DNA from: a virus
Reading direction: 5' to 3' (one strand)
Virus record (IMG/VR): IMGVR_UViG_3300001242_000028
Coordinates: 1-57,404 of that record
Length of the DNA stretch: 57,404 bases
Under the pieces are notes generated by a model. It had not been told where the DNA came from and ran no database searches. It saw only the letters and a list, made by a program, of their open reading frames with translations. A program made the translations under genes and the position numbers. Below, piece by piece: positions 13,827-22,455 of the stretch (position 1 is the stretch's first letter; the number at the start of each line of letters is the position of its first letter).

Positions 13827-14084
13827 CTATTTCTTTCTGAATTGTTTAAAGAATAACTCCTCTTGATAACTCGGATCTACTGTTATACCATGTATATCTC
13901 TATTTTGAAAGAATACATGGTTAACATAACATTGCACACAAGTTATTGTATCATCCATGTAACAAGCACTAAATAGCTTCTCTTTAGGATTATTAAGAGG
14001 ACACCAAAAGCAACTAATAGGTACAGCTAAGGTAGACGCCAGAGTAGATGTTTCTGGCTTTGTAATCTGTTGAACAGGATGCAA
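13827..14084 (-). CDS. small Cys-rich hypothetical protein (85 aa)
   Basis: TTG start behind GGGAGG. Seen: CFWC, ACYM and CVQC at residues 25-50, spaced like a four-cysteine zinc site, with an aromatic/basic tail (FFKQFRKK). Function unknown. Confidence 0.7.
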   Translation of the reverse strand: MHPVQQITKPETSTLASTLAVPISCFWCPLNNPKEKLFSACYMDDTITCVQCYVNHVFFQNRDIHGITVDPSYQEELFFKQFRKK

Positions 14085-14086
14085 AG

Positions 14087-14506
14087 TTATACCTCCCCGG
14101 TACCCGTACTCTTAGGCGATTCCTTAACCTCCTGCCAGGCTTCAATACTGTCAGGACTAATCGGCGTCTGTACCTTATCAGCATTCTTTAATAAATCTGG
14201 TATATCCGGATTAGCAGTACCCCGCATCTTTTCCAGGGTACGTATCATATGCTCGATATACTTATTCTTATCAACTTCGGGCATCTTCTGAACACATACG
14301 CCAGCTATTTGGGTGGCTAACTTTGTTAAGATTCCTACTGGCAGTCCGGAACAGATTGCGTTCATTAAACCGTTAACAATCTCAGAATTTACTCCATCAC
14401 TAAGAATGTTAGGTTCAAGACTATGGTCTAATATTATCTGAGTCATTATCTTGTTCGGATGTTTAGGTACTCGGATATGAAATGTATCGCCTTGTGCTGC
14501 CATCAT
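14087..14506 (-). CDS. hypothetical protein (139 aa)
   Basis: ATG with AGGAGGTCGCCACT upstream. Mostly helical. Residues 45-75 are hydrophobic (NGLMNAICSGLPVGILTKLATQIAGV), and the end is proline/serine-rich. Function unknown. Confidence 0.7.
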   Translation of the reverse strand: MMAAQGDTFHIRVPKHPNKIMTQIILDHSLEPNILSDGVNSEIVNGLMNAICSGLPVGILTKLATQIAGVCVQKMPEVDKNKYIEHMIRTLEKMRGTANPDIPDLLKNADKVQTPISPDSIEAWQEVKESPKSTGTGEV

Positions 14507-14520
14507 AGTGGCGACCTCCT

Positions 14521-14739
14521 CTACAAATTTGTTAAAGCCTGTAATGCTATAGACTTTGCAATATACAGATTGCTTAATACTTTGACATTTGTAACTCCAT
14601 GGTTACTCTCTCTTTTAACTAGATTGTTGATATCCTCGATATGAGCTAGAATATTCTGTTGTTTATCTAGACGAGAAAGAACGCTATTACCTTTTACTAA
14701 TGGAGAATACTCTTTTAGTATCTCATCTTTAATTGGAAT
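14521..14739 (-). CDS. hypothetical helical protein with ATT start (72 aa)
   Basis: GGAGG lies nine bases before ATT 14739, and no ATG, GTG or TTG occurs in this frame upstream. The open frame fills the gap between its neighbours exactly: it begins 3 nt after the upstream stop and ends next to the SD of the 139-aa gene. The protein is a coiled-coil-like run of charged helices. Start codon inferred from SD position. Confidence 0.6.
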   Translation of the reverse strand: MPIKDEILKEYSPLVKGNSVLSRLDKQQNILAHIEDINNLVKRESNHGVTNVKVLSNLYIAKSIALQALTNL

Positions 14740-14741
14740 TC

Positions 14742-15095
14742 CTAAACACCTCCATTCACTACTATTAATTCTCCAGACAAAAGCTTATCTGTTTCATCTC
14801 TACTCATCACTCGGTAGTCATAAATCAATACAATTAATTCCCCATCATGCCTTGATAGCCTACCCCGACCTGCAAATCCACGGCCTATAAAACTAGTAAA
14901 GTTTCTTCTTGTATTTAGGTTCTCTTTAGGTATCGCAACATTTACAAGGATATCCTTGTCCTTATCCGTAGTCTTTATCATAACAAAGACATAACGGGTT
15001 AAAACATCAACCTCGTCAATAATACCTAATATCTCTATGTTGGTAGTAAAACCAACGATAGTTACTGGTAAACTCTTAAACGATTTATGTACCAA
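14742..15095 (-). CDS. OB-fold-like, possibly ssDNA-binding protein (117 aa)
   Basis: TTG start behind GAGGTGAGG. A beta-rich pattern (PVTIVGFTTNIEILGIIDEV ... YVFVMIKT ... ILVNVAIPK ... FIGRGFAGRGRLSRHDGELIVLIYDYRVM) resembles SSB/PriB-type OB folds, where a strand-rich barrel ends in a basic glycine loop. This is a weak structural guess; other beta folds are possible. Confidence 0.6.
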   Translation of the reverse strand: MVHKSFKSLPVTIVGFTTNIEILGIIDEVDVLTRYVFVMIKTTDKDKDILVNVAIPKENLNTRRNFTSFIGRGFAGRGRLSRHDGELIVLIYDYRVMSRDETDKLLSGELIVVNGGV

Positions 15096-15109
15096 TTTAC
15101 CTCACCTCT

Positions 15110-15236
15110 CAGCTACTTTATACTAAAAAGAAACAACGGGCCTCCCGGGGGAGACCCAGGCACTTAGCAAAGTTAACTCCCTTTTAGGGACGCAGCCTTA
15201 AAGGCTGCCGCACCTGGCCTAACCCCACCAGGCTTA
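15110..15236 (-). terminator. multi-hairpin intergenic RNA ending in a terminator
   Basis: In RNA order: GCAGCCTTTAAGGCTGC (palindromic hairpin), TCCCTAAAAGGGA, then GGGTCTCC-CCC-GGGAGGCCC followed by GTTGTTTCTTTTT, a standard intrinsic terminator. The multiple stems suggest a small 3' UTR RNA. No ORF. Confidence 0.6.
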
Positions 15237-15866
15237 TTATACAGGCATAGGTATAATAGGTTTAACATCCTTGGGGTATACCTCGCATTTACCATCAAAG
15301 TGTGCTATACATAATTGAGCTTTCTTTTCGTTACACTTGTGAGCACAATGGAAACAACGTTTTGTACCAAGTTTTGCACAGGTATTAACATAAAAACCAG
15401 TTTTTATACTTCTTATTTTGGTACTATGATGAGAGCACATATAACAGTCTAATATGGGTGCCATGGGTTTGAACTCTTGTAATATCTCACATTCATTAAC
15501 ATACTCGCACATACACCTATAAGGTAATTGCCCTTTACAGATATTGCAATCAACCTTTTTAGGTATTAACTGTGACAAGGTTACTATTTCATTGGTACAC
15601 GATTTATCTTTCTCTTTGAACTCGCCGTTTGCAATTTCCTCACTTCTGCTTTTAATTCCTTTTGTGATATCTCCTAATACGCCAGAATAATGCTCTAAGG
15701 TATCAAGCTTGCTGCAGCTGTAAATAGTATCAACTATAAGTTGAGGTAAAAGCCGCATCTCTTCGATAGATAACTCGGTAATAACATTAATCCGTTGTAT
15801 AGACACTTCGGGCAGATTATCATGGCTAGGAATCTTTACACCATCGAATATAACATTTATCTTCAT
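15237..15866 (-). CDS. large Cys-rich hypothetical protein (209 aa)
   Basis: ATG start. The first 90 residues are alpha/beta. Residues 95-195 hold about 14 cysteines: CNICKGQ, RCMCEYVNEC, DCYMCSHH, CAKLGTKRCFHCAHKC, CIAHFDGKC. Multiple zinc sites, or a disulfide-poor metal scaffold, are inferred. Part of the Cys-rich theme of this phage. Confidence 0.75.
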   Translation of the reverse strand: MKINVIFDGVKIPSHDNLPEVSIQRINVITELSIEEMRLLPQLIVDTIYSCSKLDTLEHYSGVLGDITKGIKSRSEEIANGEFKEKDKSCTNEIVTLSQLIPKKVDCNICKGQLPYRCMCEYVNECEILQEFKPMAPILDCYMCSHHSTKIRSIKTGFYVNTCAKLGTKRCFHCAHKCNEKKAQLCIAHFDGKCEVYPKDVKPIIPMPV

Positions 15867-15881
15867 TGCAAACTTCCTTTC

Positions 15882-16478
15882 TTAACTCTTATTAACATGC
15901 GATTTTTCATCTAATATAAAAGACATACCACAATGGCTACAAATAACGCTTTGTGCATTTCCTCCGACAATACGCTTGAGAGTACTAACAAGATGTAAAT
16001 TATCAGGTTCCTGCATATCCTCAATTTCTATTGCAATAGGATCTGAAGTATCATCTTCTGTCCACTCTAAAGGACAGCCGGCAAACATCCATGCTTCAAT
16101 GATATATTCTTCATTGATACGGTACTCAATACCAGCTGATGAAATTCCATCATCGATAATATTTCGATTCGAGTATACCTTTTTACAAACTCCGGCATTA
16201 AAATACTTATCGGAAACGAATACGTTAATGCTATTAGTGTCCATGAAACCCACTACAGGGTTAATATTGAGTATATTTTGTACCTGCTCTTCGGTAAGAA
16301 AGATCTTCAGATCTTTCTCAACCTTCTTACAAATTGTATCCGAAATCTTCTCGATAGGTAGATTAACCCCAAGCTGCTCTCTTATTACACAAACGGCACT
16401 CATACCTATTTTCTCTTCTTTCATATTAATAACACTTCCTGAAGAACTTTTAGTTGCAAATCGTGCTGAGAATTCCAT
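15882..16478 (-). CDS. hypothetical protein (198 aa)
   Basis: ATG behind AAGGAGGAATTCTA. Residues 20-70 are helical, followed by beta-rich residues 75-140 with a WMFAGCPLEW segment that loosely echoes AWTKEGCPPEA in 17143-17415. It ends with CSHCGMSF, a single zinc-knuckle pair. Function unknown. Confidence 0.75.
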   Translation of the reverse strand: MEFSARFATKSSSGSVINMKEEKIGMSAVCVIREQLGVNLPIEKISDTICKKVEKDLKIFLTEEQVQNILNINPVVGFMDTNSINVFVSDKYFNAGVCKKVYSNRNIIDDGISSAGIEYRINEEYIIEAWMFAGCPLEWTEDDTSDPIAIEIEDMQEPDNLHLVSTLKRIVGGNAQSVICSHCGMSFILDEKSHVNKS

Positions 16479-16490
16479 TAGAATTCCTCC

Positions 16491-16658
16491 TTATTTAACT
16501 AAGCTTAATGCATCTTTCCAACAATCATCACATGAGTTATACTTATCACATGGTAATAAAGGCTTTAATCCATGTTTCACAGAACAGGGTTTATCATAAA
16601 CAGGCATAATCTCTAAGATAATACGTTTTAATAACTCTATCTTTTCTTTCTGATTCAT
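16491..16658 (-). CDS. small Cys-containing protein (55 aa)
   Basis: AAGGAGTAGTTACA precedes ATG 16658. Seen: a helical N-terminus (MNQKEKIELLKRIILEIM), then KPCSVKHG, LPCDKY and CDDC. Cysteines at about 25, 37, 44 and 47 could form one zinc site. It fits exactly between its neighbours. Confidence 0.6.
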   Translation of the reverse strand: MNQKEKIELLKRIILEIMPVYDKPCSVKHGLKPLLPCDKYNSCDDCWKDALSLVK

Positions 16659-16695
16659 TGTAACTACTCCTTATTAACCCCAAGCTAACTGACAA

Positions 16696-17028
16696 TTAGC
16701 GAGCATACAATAGTTTTTCTTCCGTTGCATACCAGCCATGCTCAGGCTCAAATCCTAGCCATACCTTATCCCTATGAACTTGTACTATTACAGAGATAGG
16801 TATTCTTTGACCGGTTAGCTCTCTTGCAAACCTGAGACACGCCGTAATGTATCCCGGAGTTTTACTTATGATAGCCTCGGACATTGCTTTCAAGAGTCCT
16901 AAATTAACTACAATCTTAGCCTCTCTTTCTCTTACCGTTTCGTAGGCTATAGATGCTGCAACTATAGTATAAATAGTAATAAATGATTCATCTGTCATAT
17001 TCGTGTAGTCTTCTAAACATACACTCAT
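16696..17028 (-). CDS. hypothetical protein (110 aa)
   Basis: ATG with AAGGAGGTAGTTCT upstream. Helical to residue 75, then a beta-hairpin-like end (ISVIVQVHRDKVWLGFEPEHGWYATEE). No recognised motif. Confidence 0.7.
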   Translation of the reverse strand: MSVCLEDYTNMTDESFITIYTIVAASIAYETVREREAKIVVNLGLLKAMSEAIISKTPGYITACLRFARELTGQRIPISVIVQVHRDKVWLGFEPEHGWYATEEKLLYAR

Positions 17029-17059
17029 AGAACTACCTCCTTACTACTTAAACTCACCT

Positions 17060-17145
17060 CACAAATCGTTTGCCCCGTCTTACCTCGCAAAGTCTTGACG
17101 GATTTAAAAAGGGGAACGAACCTCCCGAAGGAGGCTCGGGATTTA
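17060..17145 (-). terminator. hairpin terminator and leader without ORF
   Basis: CCCGAGCCTCC-TTC-GGGAGGTTCG forms a GC-rich hairpin, followed by TTCCCCTTTTTAAAT. It ends the 17143-17415 gene. The remaining 50 nt to the next SD hold no gene. Confidence 0.6.
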
Positions 17146-17415
17146 CTGAATCTTAGATAAATCTATCGGCATTGTTGAAGCAGCTATGATAAACCTGGTA
17201 CTAATTTCGTTGTACTTTACCATAGTCGGTTCGACAATAACCTCATTATCGTCCTTAAGCGTACAAACCTCAAATGGTACCGAGATATGATAAATCGCTT
17301 CAGGCGGACAGCCTTCTTTAGTCCAGGCTTTGATTGCAATTCCAATTGGGGTATGCTTGTGAAGTTTAATTAACTCGTCTTTCGTTGTGTATAGTTCCAA
17401 GTTGACACCTGTCAT
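17143..17415 (-). CDS. hypothetical protein (90 aa)
   Basis: The ATG of MTGVNLELY follows GGGAAGGGAG, so the longer frame to 17553 is rejected. It overlaps the 3' end of the next gene by 50 nt in another frame. Mixed alpha/beta with AIKAWTKEGCPPEA in the middle. Function unknown. Confidence 0.65.
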   Translation of the reverse strand: MTGVNLELYTTKDELIKLHKHTPIGIAIKAWTKEGCPPEAIYHISVPFEVCTLKDDNEVIVEPTMVKYNEISTRFIIAASTMPIDLSKIQ

Positions 17416-17797
17416 GTTTATTCTCCCTTCCCAATATATATAACGGTACCGATGACACTTCTGGCAAATAGCCAAGAAATTTGCCAATATAGGTACGATT
17501 AGCCGATACAATCCCATTTCTCTTTGCATCTGCAAGTGCAATATCGTATTCACTCCAGGAGCTGTAATTTATAGCCTGGTGGTATATACCATATTTGATC
17601 CTGCGTCTTTCTCCAGTAGGATCTATTAGAGTTAACCTGGAAGCTTTTGTAGACTCTATTCTCCACTCACTGTTATATATCTCACTAGTCGAATACACCC
17701 TATTTGTAAATCTCATAATCGGAACTTCGACTTTAGGCATTTCTTTAGATATTGCAACCATAGCACTGAGCTTATTAAAATACATGAATCTATCCAT
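17366..17797 (-). CDS. hypothetical protein (143 aa)
   Basis: The ATG of MDRFMYFNK lies after GGGAGGTAGCGTTT. A SEWRIESTKASRLTLIDPTGERRR segment suggests a beta sheet; no motif recognised. Its 3' 50 nt also encode the start of 17143-17415. Confidence 0.65.
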   Translation of the reverse strand: MDRFMYFNKLSAMVAISKEMPKVEVPIMRFTNRVYSTSEIYNSEWRIESTKASRLTLIDPTGERRRIKYGIYHQAINYSSWSEYDIALADAKRNGIVSANRTYIGKFLGYLPEVSSVPLYILGRENKHDRCQLGTIHNERRVN

Positions 17798-17823
17798 AAA
17801 CGCTACCTCCCTAATATACAAGT

Positions 17824-17857
17824 TTTGTTTGCCTGTTTTTATTAACAGGCAAACAAA
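17824..17857 (-). terminator. 14-bp hairpin with AATAAA loop
   Basis: TTTGTTTGCCTGTT and its inverted copy enclose loop TTTATT (AATAAA on the RNA). It follows the stop of the 276-aa gene. The same loop occurs in the hairpins at 10381 and 18711. Confidence 0.75.
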
Positions 17858-17859
17858 GA

Positions 17860-18690
17860 CTAGCCTAATATAATTTCAAAGCCACTATTTTTCATATCGT
17901 CAGCTACTATACTGCGATGGCAGAACAGAACATCTTTCTTAGCGCAAAAACAACCAAAAGCAATCTTCTTACCCTCGCTTAGCCTTAGCTTTAACCGGTT
18001 TAAATACGGCAGCATAACCGGGCCGGTCATTAACTTTTGAAAGCGAACTAGATATTCAGGCCACATTTCGGGCCACTTACCAGCCTCTTTCCAATCCTTA
18101 AACATGTTAAATAACTCTTCATCCGGGCCTAGCTGCGGAATCCATAGAATATCGGAACTGTTAATCTGTTTAATAGTACCAGCAATTTTAATATCAGCAT
18201 CAATTCTTGATAGCTGACTCATATGACATGTAATGAATTTACCCTTACCGGTCATGATATCTCCCTCCCATAGTTCTTTACTCTGAGCCCAAAAGCCTCT
18301 CTTATGCTGGTTCTTCTCTAGATTTGTCTGCATAAGAGTTTTATACCTTTCCTTCCCGTATTTCTTTATTACATTATCCCGTACCTGAACTATCTGCTGA
18401 ATCATGCGCTTAAACTGTGTTATTGGATAGAAGTACATTGGCCAGTAATCCGGTGGAGGTGTCTTACGAACTTCGTAATCGGTGATATGAGGCCCGATAT
18501 TAAAACGATAGTTAAGATGACTCTTCCCTTTATGGTCACTTATCCTTATACTATGAGATACTCCATAATCTAACTTTAGATAAAAGCTATTAGTAGAGTA
18601 ACTCTTATAATACTGTATCTTAAATCCGTGAACTTTAAGTGCATCAATAATCTGTTGCGTAACGTTATTCAAGTTAGCTTCCTTAGCCAT
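17860..18690 (-). CDS. hypothetical protein with DUF488-like C-terminus (276 aa)
   Basis: ATG start. The first 170 residues are unrecognised and rich in aromatic and basic residues. The last 90 include GCFCAKKDVLFCHRSIVADDM, resembling the C-x-C ... CHR end of DUF488-type proteins, where a Cys/His/Arg cluster follows a Rossmann-like sheet. Function of that family is unclear. Confidence 0.65.
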   Translation of the reverse strand: MAKEANLNNVTQQIIDALKVHGFKIQYYKSYSTNSFYLKLDYGVSHSIRISDHKGKSHLNYRFNIGPHITDYEVRKTPPPDYWPMYFYPITQFKRMIQQIVQVRDNVIKKYGKERYKTLMQTNLEKNQHKRGFWAQSKELWEGDIMTGKGKFITCHMSQLSRIDADIKIAGTIKQINSSDILWIPQLGPDEELFNMFKDWKEAGKWPEMWPEYLVRFQKLMTGPVMLPYLNRLKLRLSEGKKIAFGCFCAKKDVLFCHRSIVADDMKNSGFEIILG

Positions 18691-18710
18691 GTTTCACCAC
18701 CATTATATAC

Positions 18711-18748
18711 TTCTTATCAGCCTGTTTTTATTAACAGGCTGATAAGAA
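18711..18748 (-). terminator. 16-bp hairpin with AATAAA loop
   Basis: TTCTTATCAGCCTGTT pairs perfectly with its inverted copy around TTTATT. It lies after the 77-aa gene's stop. The stem core AACAGGC and the loop match the 17824 hairpin. Confidence 0.75.
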
Positions 18749-18755
18749 TGACTTA

Positions 18756-18989
18756 CTATCTTTCACGAATTTTTCTCATTTGATCCTCCATTATTCTGTT
18801 ATATTCGTTATAACTTTCTTTTTTAACAAACAAAGGTAACATATAATTCTTATCTAACTTTTTCCTATGAATATCTAAAGCAAGATCTCCAATTATATAT
18901 TTTATATTTTTTAATTCTGATAAATCTCCTCCAGTGGGCGTATTACCCACAAATATATAACCTTCAATTTCCTCTGCATATTTTTTCAT
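18756..18989 (-). CDS. hypothetical protein (77 aa)
   Basis: The ATG of MKKYAEEIEG follows GGGAGGAATTAGAA; six upstream codons overlap that SD. A YIFVGNTPTGGDLSELKNIKYIIGD segment is alpha/beta-like, and the C-terminus is a charged helix. Function unknown. Confidence 0.65.
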   Translation of the reverse strand: MKKYAEEIEGYIFVGNTPTGGDLSELKNIKYIIGDLALDIHRKKLDKNYMLPLFVKKESYNEYNRIMEDQMRKIRER

Positions 18990-19017
18990 TTCTAATTCCT
19001 CCCGCATTGCTATAACC

Positions 19018-21477
19018 TTAACGGTCTTTTAACGACACCGCAACTTGTGCTGTATCTTGTTGCTGTAATCTCATTGCGCGAGCCTCTGCATGTTTATAAC
19101 TTACGAATCTTAAGATAAATGCTGTTTGCTCATTAGTAAGGCCTGCGTCAAAACCAATCTCACCAGGTTTAACGACCTGTATATTAGCGGTTATAGGATG
19201 GCTATCAATGTTACATGTCACTGTAGCAATTATACCATTACTCGCAGGAGTTGTCCAATTGAGCGCCAGATTATCGATACCAGCCTGTCTTGCTGTGCAA
19301 GCATTGTAAGTCCAGTACCATGCCTCTTGGTTTGTGTTAGCCATGATCCTCTCATGACTAGGAGCGGCTACTGCGAATACCTCAGCTATACTAGCTTCTG
19401 CTATCCAGTCGCCCGGCTCGTGTGCTCTAAATTGCCATTCGGTATCCCAACCAGTATCTTCCGGATTATAACCGTCTATATGGCTGTCAAGAATGTTTAC
19501 TTGTTTCTTGGGGTCTACCCATCTGTATGGCTCGAAGTTTACGAATTTCTCACGGATAGGAAGAACTGTGCGATAATCTTCACCAGGTGCTGGAGTTGGT
19601 AAGATTGAGAAACTACCAGGCTCGGGTTTACCTTTAGCTGCAGCTCTCATCTTCATAGTAAACAAGTGATGGTCAAATACGTTTCTATCCTCCCATGCAG
19701 ATACACTAGGTATTTCTGGATAACGAACAGTAATTGGAACCATTCGTTTAGTAGCGGAATCGTAACTACGGGTTGTTGAGAATGGTATATAATTGGTATT
19801 TCCGGTGAGTTTATATAACCAAGCAGCTGGTACTACGCTTAGTTTGCCACTCTCTTCTCCTATAACCAGGACGCTTGGTGGCTCCCAAGCTTGTACTCTT
19901 TGTTCAACTGTGATGTTAAGAGTAGCATCATACTTTTTGATAATCTTACTCTTTTGAGGATGGATTAAGATAGGTTGACCATTATGAAGCATCAAATCTC
20001 CATTGATATCACGGACTGGTACCTTGCTGTAAAGATCGAGCTTTGGTCTGAGTGGTAAGTTGCTAACAATATAAACAAACTCGTCAAGACCTTTAGCCGG
20101 CTGGCGGGCCATAATTGTAGCTTCTTTATCATTTGTGGCAAGTCTTACATTACAGACCTGATACAGTTCTTTATTATTCATACCGATCTCTACCAAGTTC
20201 TTAATAGGTATGATTTCTGAATACTCTACAATATGGACACCCATTTCTCCAGGTAACTGATTGACAGCATTCTGAGAATGCATTTCCATATAGATGTCAA
20301 ACTTAGTACCAACTAAGTCGCGTTCATCATCAACCAGTCGACGAACGATTACTTTACCATTGTTAGTCATACGTACGAGTGTTACAAAACCAAAGCCAGC
20401 ATGTACATAAACATCATCACGTTCGGTAATAGGACACTCTTCACTCTTAGTAAACAGCTCTTCGTTATGACGGCTACTATCTTGAATCGAGGTAGGAGCT
20501 ACACTTCTTATATAATCAAGTATAGGAGTTCCTTCGTAAGATAACTCTTCGATAGGAACTATTCTACGTTTTCTCTTAACACTACCATCACTCTTATAGA
20601 TCGATTCTGTTCCGCTTACACCGATTTGATCGTCTTTCATCTGAACGATTTTGTAAGCCTCGAAGATGAACATATTAGGATGCTCAAGCACAAGACCTCT
20701 AAGGTTGGTGCGGTTACGATATCCACCTTTAGTCTCTGAATACATTTTAGGGGCCGGATTGTTACCCCATTCGAGTGGCGGTAATTCATCAAGAACGTTA
20801 CCTTTCCAGGTGCCAAGGCTATCTAGGTGAGCCATGTAACGTCTGTGTAAGTAGTTATCAGTTAAGACCGGATCGCAATACTTAGGCAAATCTATATAGG
20901 TAACTTTAGGAGTAGCAATTGGATTTAGCTTATGATAATTCGTTACGATAGGCGCATTAGTCTCTGCTTCTTTCTTAGCCTCTGCTGCTTTACGTTCAGC
21001 CTCTTTCTTAAGTAAGACTGTATTTAAAGCATAACGAGCTTTATTCAAACAAGTATGAGCTACTAATATATCAAATGTATCTCCGGTACCCATACTATCT
21101 TCCATCAGAATATAGTCGTGTTCGGATATTACACCAGCGTATTGAGCTTGCTGGATTTCTTTCTTAATACGGTGTTCGAGCTTAGAGTAAGCACCTTCTT
21201 GCATCCATTTCTCTAAATGCTCAGGGTTCTCAATAATTCTAGAGCTGCGTAACAGGCTGCAACAAGCGCCATCTTTAGCCCAGGTGTCAACCGGTAAATC
21301 CTCGGGAAAGAACGGACGTACTTTAATCCAATTCTCGTCTACCCGACGGTTTGTGGTATACACAGAGTGATTACTGTTTAACACGATTGAAATACCTTCC
21401 GTGTCTTTTCTGTTTCTTTCTTCATCGGTTCTCTCTATTATAACGCCGGAACCTCTTCTTCTACTACTAAGTGCCAT
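19018..21477 (-). CDS. large unknown protein (819 aa)
   Basis: ATG behind AAAAGGAGGACTTTAAA. The longest gene of the leftward half. The N-terminal 150 residues include a charged helix near 155-172 (KKEAERKAAEAKKEAE). The middle is beta-rich with few cysteines, and the last 100 residues contain a short Ig-like strand pattern (TWTTPASNGIIATVTCNID). No catalytic motif, Walker box or signal peptide was seen. It could be a virion-associated or replication scaffold protein; nothing supports a specific role. Confidence 0.8.
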   Translation of the reverse strand: MALSSRRRGSGVIIERTDEERNRKDTEGISIVLNSNHSVYTTNRRVDENWIKVRPFFPEDLPVDTWAKDGACCSLLRSSRIIENPEHLEKWMQEGAYSKLEHRIKKEIQQAQYAGVISEHDYILMEDSMGTGDTFDILVAHTCLNKARYALNTVLLKKEAERKAAEAKKEAETNAPIVTNYHKLNPIATPKVTYIDLPKYCDPVLTDNYLHRRYMAHLDSLGTWKGNVLDELPPLEWGNNPAPKMYSETKGGYRNRTNLRGLVLEHPNMFIFEAYKIVQMKDDQIGVSGTESIYKSDGSVKRKRRIVPIEELSYEGTPILDYIRSVAPTSIQDSSRHNEELFTKSEECPITERDDVYVHAGFGFVTLVRMTNNGKVIVRRLVDDERDLVGTKFDIYMEMHSQNAVNQLPGEMGVHIVEYSEIIPIKNLVEIGMNNKELYQVCNVRLATNDKEATIMARQPAKGLDEFVYIVSNLPLRPKLDLYSKVPVRDINGDLMLHNGQPILIHPQKSKIIKKYDATLNITVEQRVQAWEPPSVLVIGEESGKLSVVPAAWLYKLTGNTNYIPFSTTRSYDSATKRMVPITVRYPEIPSVSAWEDRNVFDHHLFTMKMRAAAKGKPEPGSFSILPTPAPGEDYRTVLPIREKFVNFEPYRWVDPKKQVNILDSHIDGYNPEDTGWDTEWQFRAHEPGDWIAEASIAEVFAVAAPSHERIMANTNQEAWYWTYNACTARQAGIDNLALNWTTPASNGIIATVTCNIDSHPITANIQVVKPGEIGFDAGLTNEQTAFILRFVSYKHAEARAMRLQQQDTAQVAVSLKDR

Positions 21478-21505
21478 TTTAAAGTCCTCCTTTTATATTT
21501 ATATA

Positions 21506-21539
21506 TTAAGGCCGCTGTTTGTTTCAACAGCGGCCTTAA
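21506..21539 (-). terminator. 14-bp hairpin terminator
   Basis: TTAAGGCCGCTGTT and its inverted copy enclose a 6-nt loop, directly after the stop of the 300-aa gene. The outer AU pairs and following AUAUAU serve as tail. Confidence 0.75.
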
Positions 21540-21541
21540 CT

Positions 21542-22444
21542 CTACGCCTTACGTGTATAATTCTCGTACATTTCAATATCCCAACCAGGCACCTCAATAT
21601 AAGTACAGCCGGTTTTATCATCCCGTTCTATGACAAGTCCAGCGAAATTCACAGGTGAATCATCGTTGTAAAACTTAGCACAATTATGATTTATATCATT
21701 AAGCCACGCTTCAGGTCTCTTCTCATCCCTAGAGAAAGCTCTGTTTTTAGTTTGACAAATTAACTCCCACTCCGGGTTCGGGTTGCCTAGCCATGAGCAA
21801 TGTATATTATTCTTATTCGGGCCTGACTTATCCCAAGTGCCTGTACTGTACATATTGGCTGCAACATCACCCATTACGGCATCGGTAGTACTTAATCTTC
21901 TTATAGCTCCGCAGTTTGCACAATTAGTACTATTAGCTATACGAATAAATGGACTACCTAATGGTGGTATATCATCTATGAAATGTACCAAACGAGCTAC
22001 AGCTCTTAATACAACATCATGTATAGGCCAACCGTAACTGTCCGTATACAACACATGAAATGTAGGGTCGTCTATCTGTGTACCTTTGCCGAAAGGGTCT
22101 ATTAAGAATTGACATTTATCAAATTCAACAAGTGCAATATGCTCTCGCTCTGGTAAATGCTCTATCTCACAACCACTGAGATTACTCAAGATGTGGCGGG
22201 TACGACAAGCTACCTCTCTACCATCTCCGGTACGAACCATATATGTCGGTACTGTAATCTTAGTCTGCTCTTCGTTGCCCATGACATATTGCCCATGAGC
22301 GATTACTTCAGCTGCGCCGGAAGTACCGGTAAAGGTAAACCCCGCCGGAAATAGCGGGGTTATTGTCATCTGTTCAATCACTAGACTAGCACGATTCTCA
22401 GCTAATAACTGAGCTGAACCGTGTGGTTTTCTTAATATAGTCAT
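21542..22444 (-). CDS. hypothetical protein (300 aa)
   Basis: ATG with TAAGGAGGCATAAC upstream. Beta-rich, with a possible zinc pair NCANC near residue 173 and separate cysteines near 92 and 105. No family recognised. It lies between the 819-aa and macro-SLOG genes in one operon-like run. Confidence 0.75.
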   Translation of the reverse strand: MTILRKPHGSAQLLAENRASLVIEQMTITPLFPAGFTFTGTSGAAEVIAHGQYVMGNEEQTKITVPTYMVRTGDGREVACRTRHILSNLSGCEIEHLPEREHIALVEFDKCQFLIDPFGKGTQIDDPTFHVLYTDSYGWPIHDVVLRAVARLVHFIDDIPPLGSPFIRIANSTNCANCGAIRRLSTTDAVMGDVAANMYSTGTWDKSGPNKNNIHCSWLGNPNPEWELICQTKNRAFSRDEKRPEAWLNDINHNCAKFYNDDSPVNFAGLVIERDDKTGCTYIEVPGWDIEMYENYTRKA

Positions 22445-22455
22445 GTTATGCCTCC

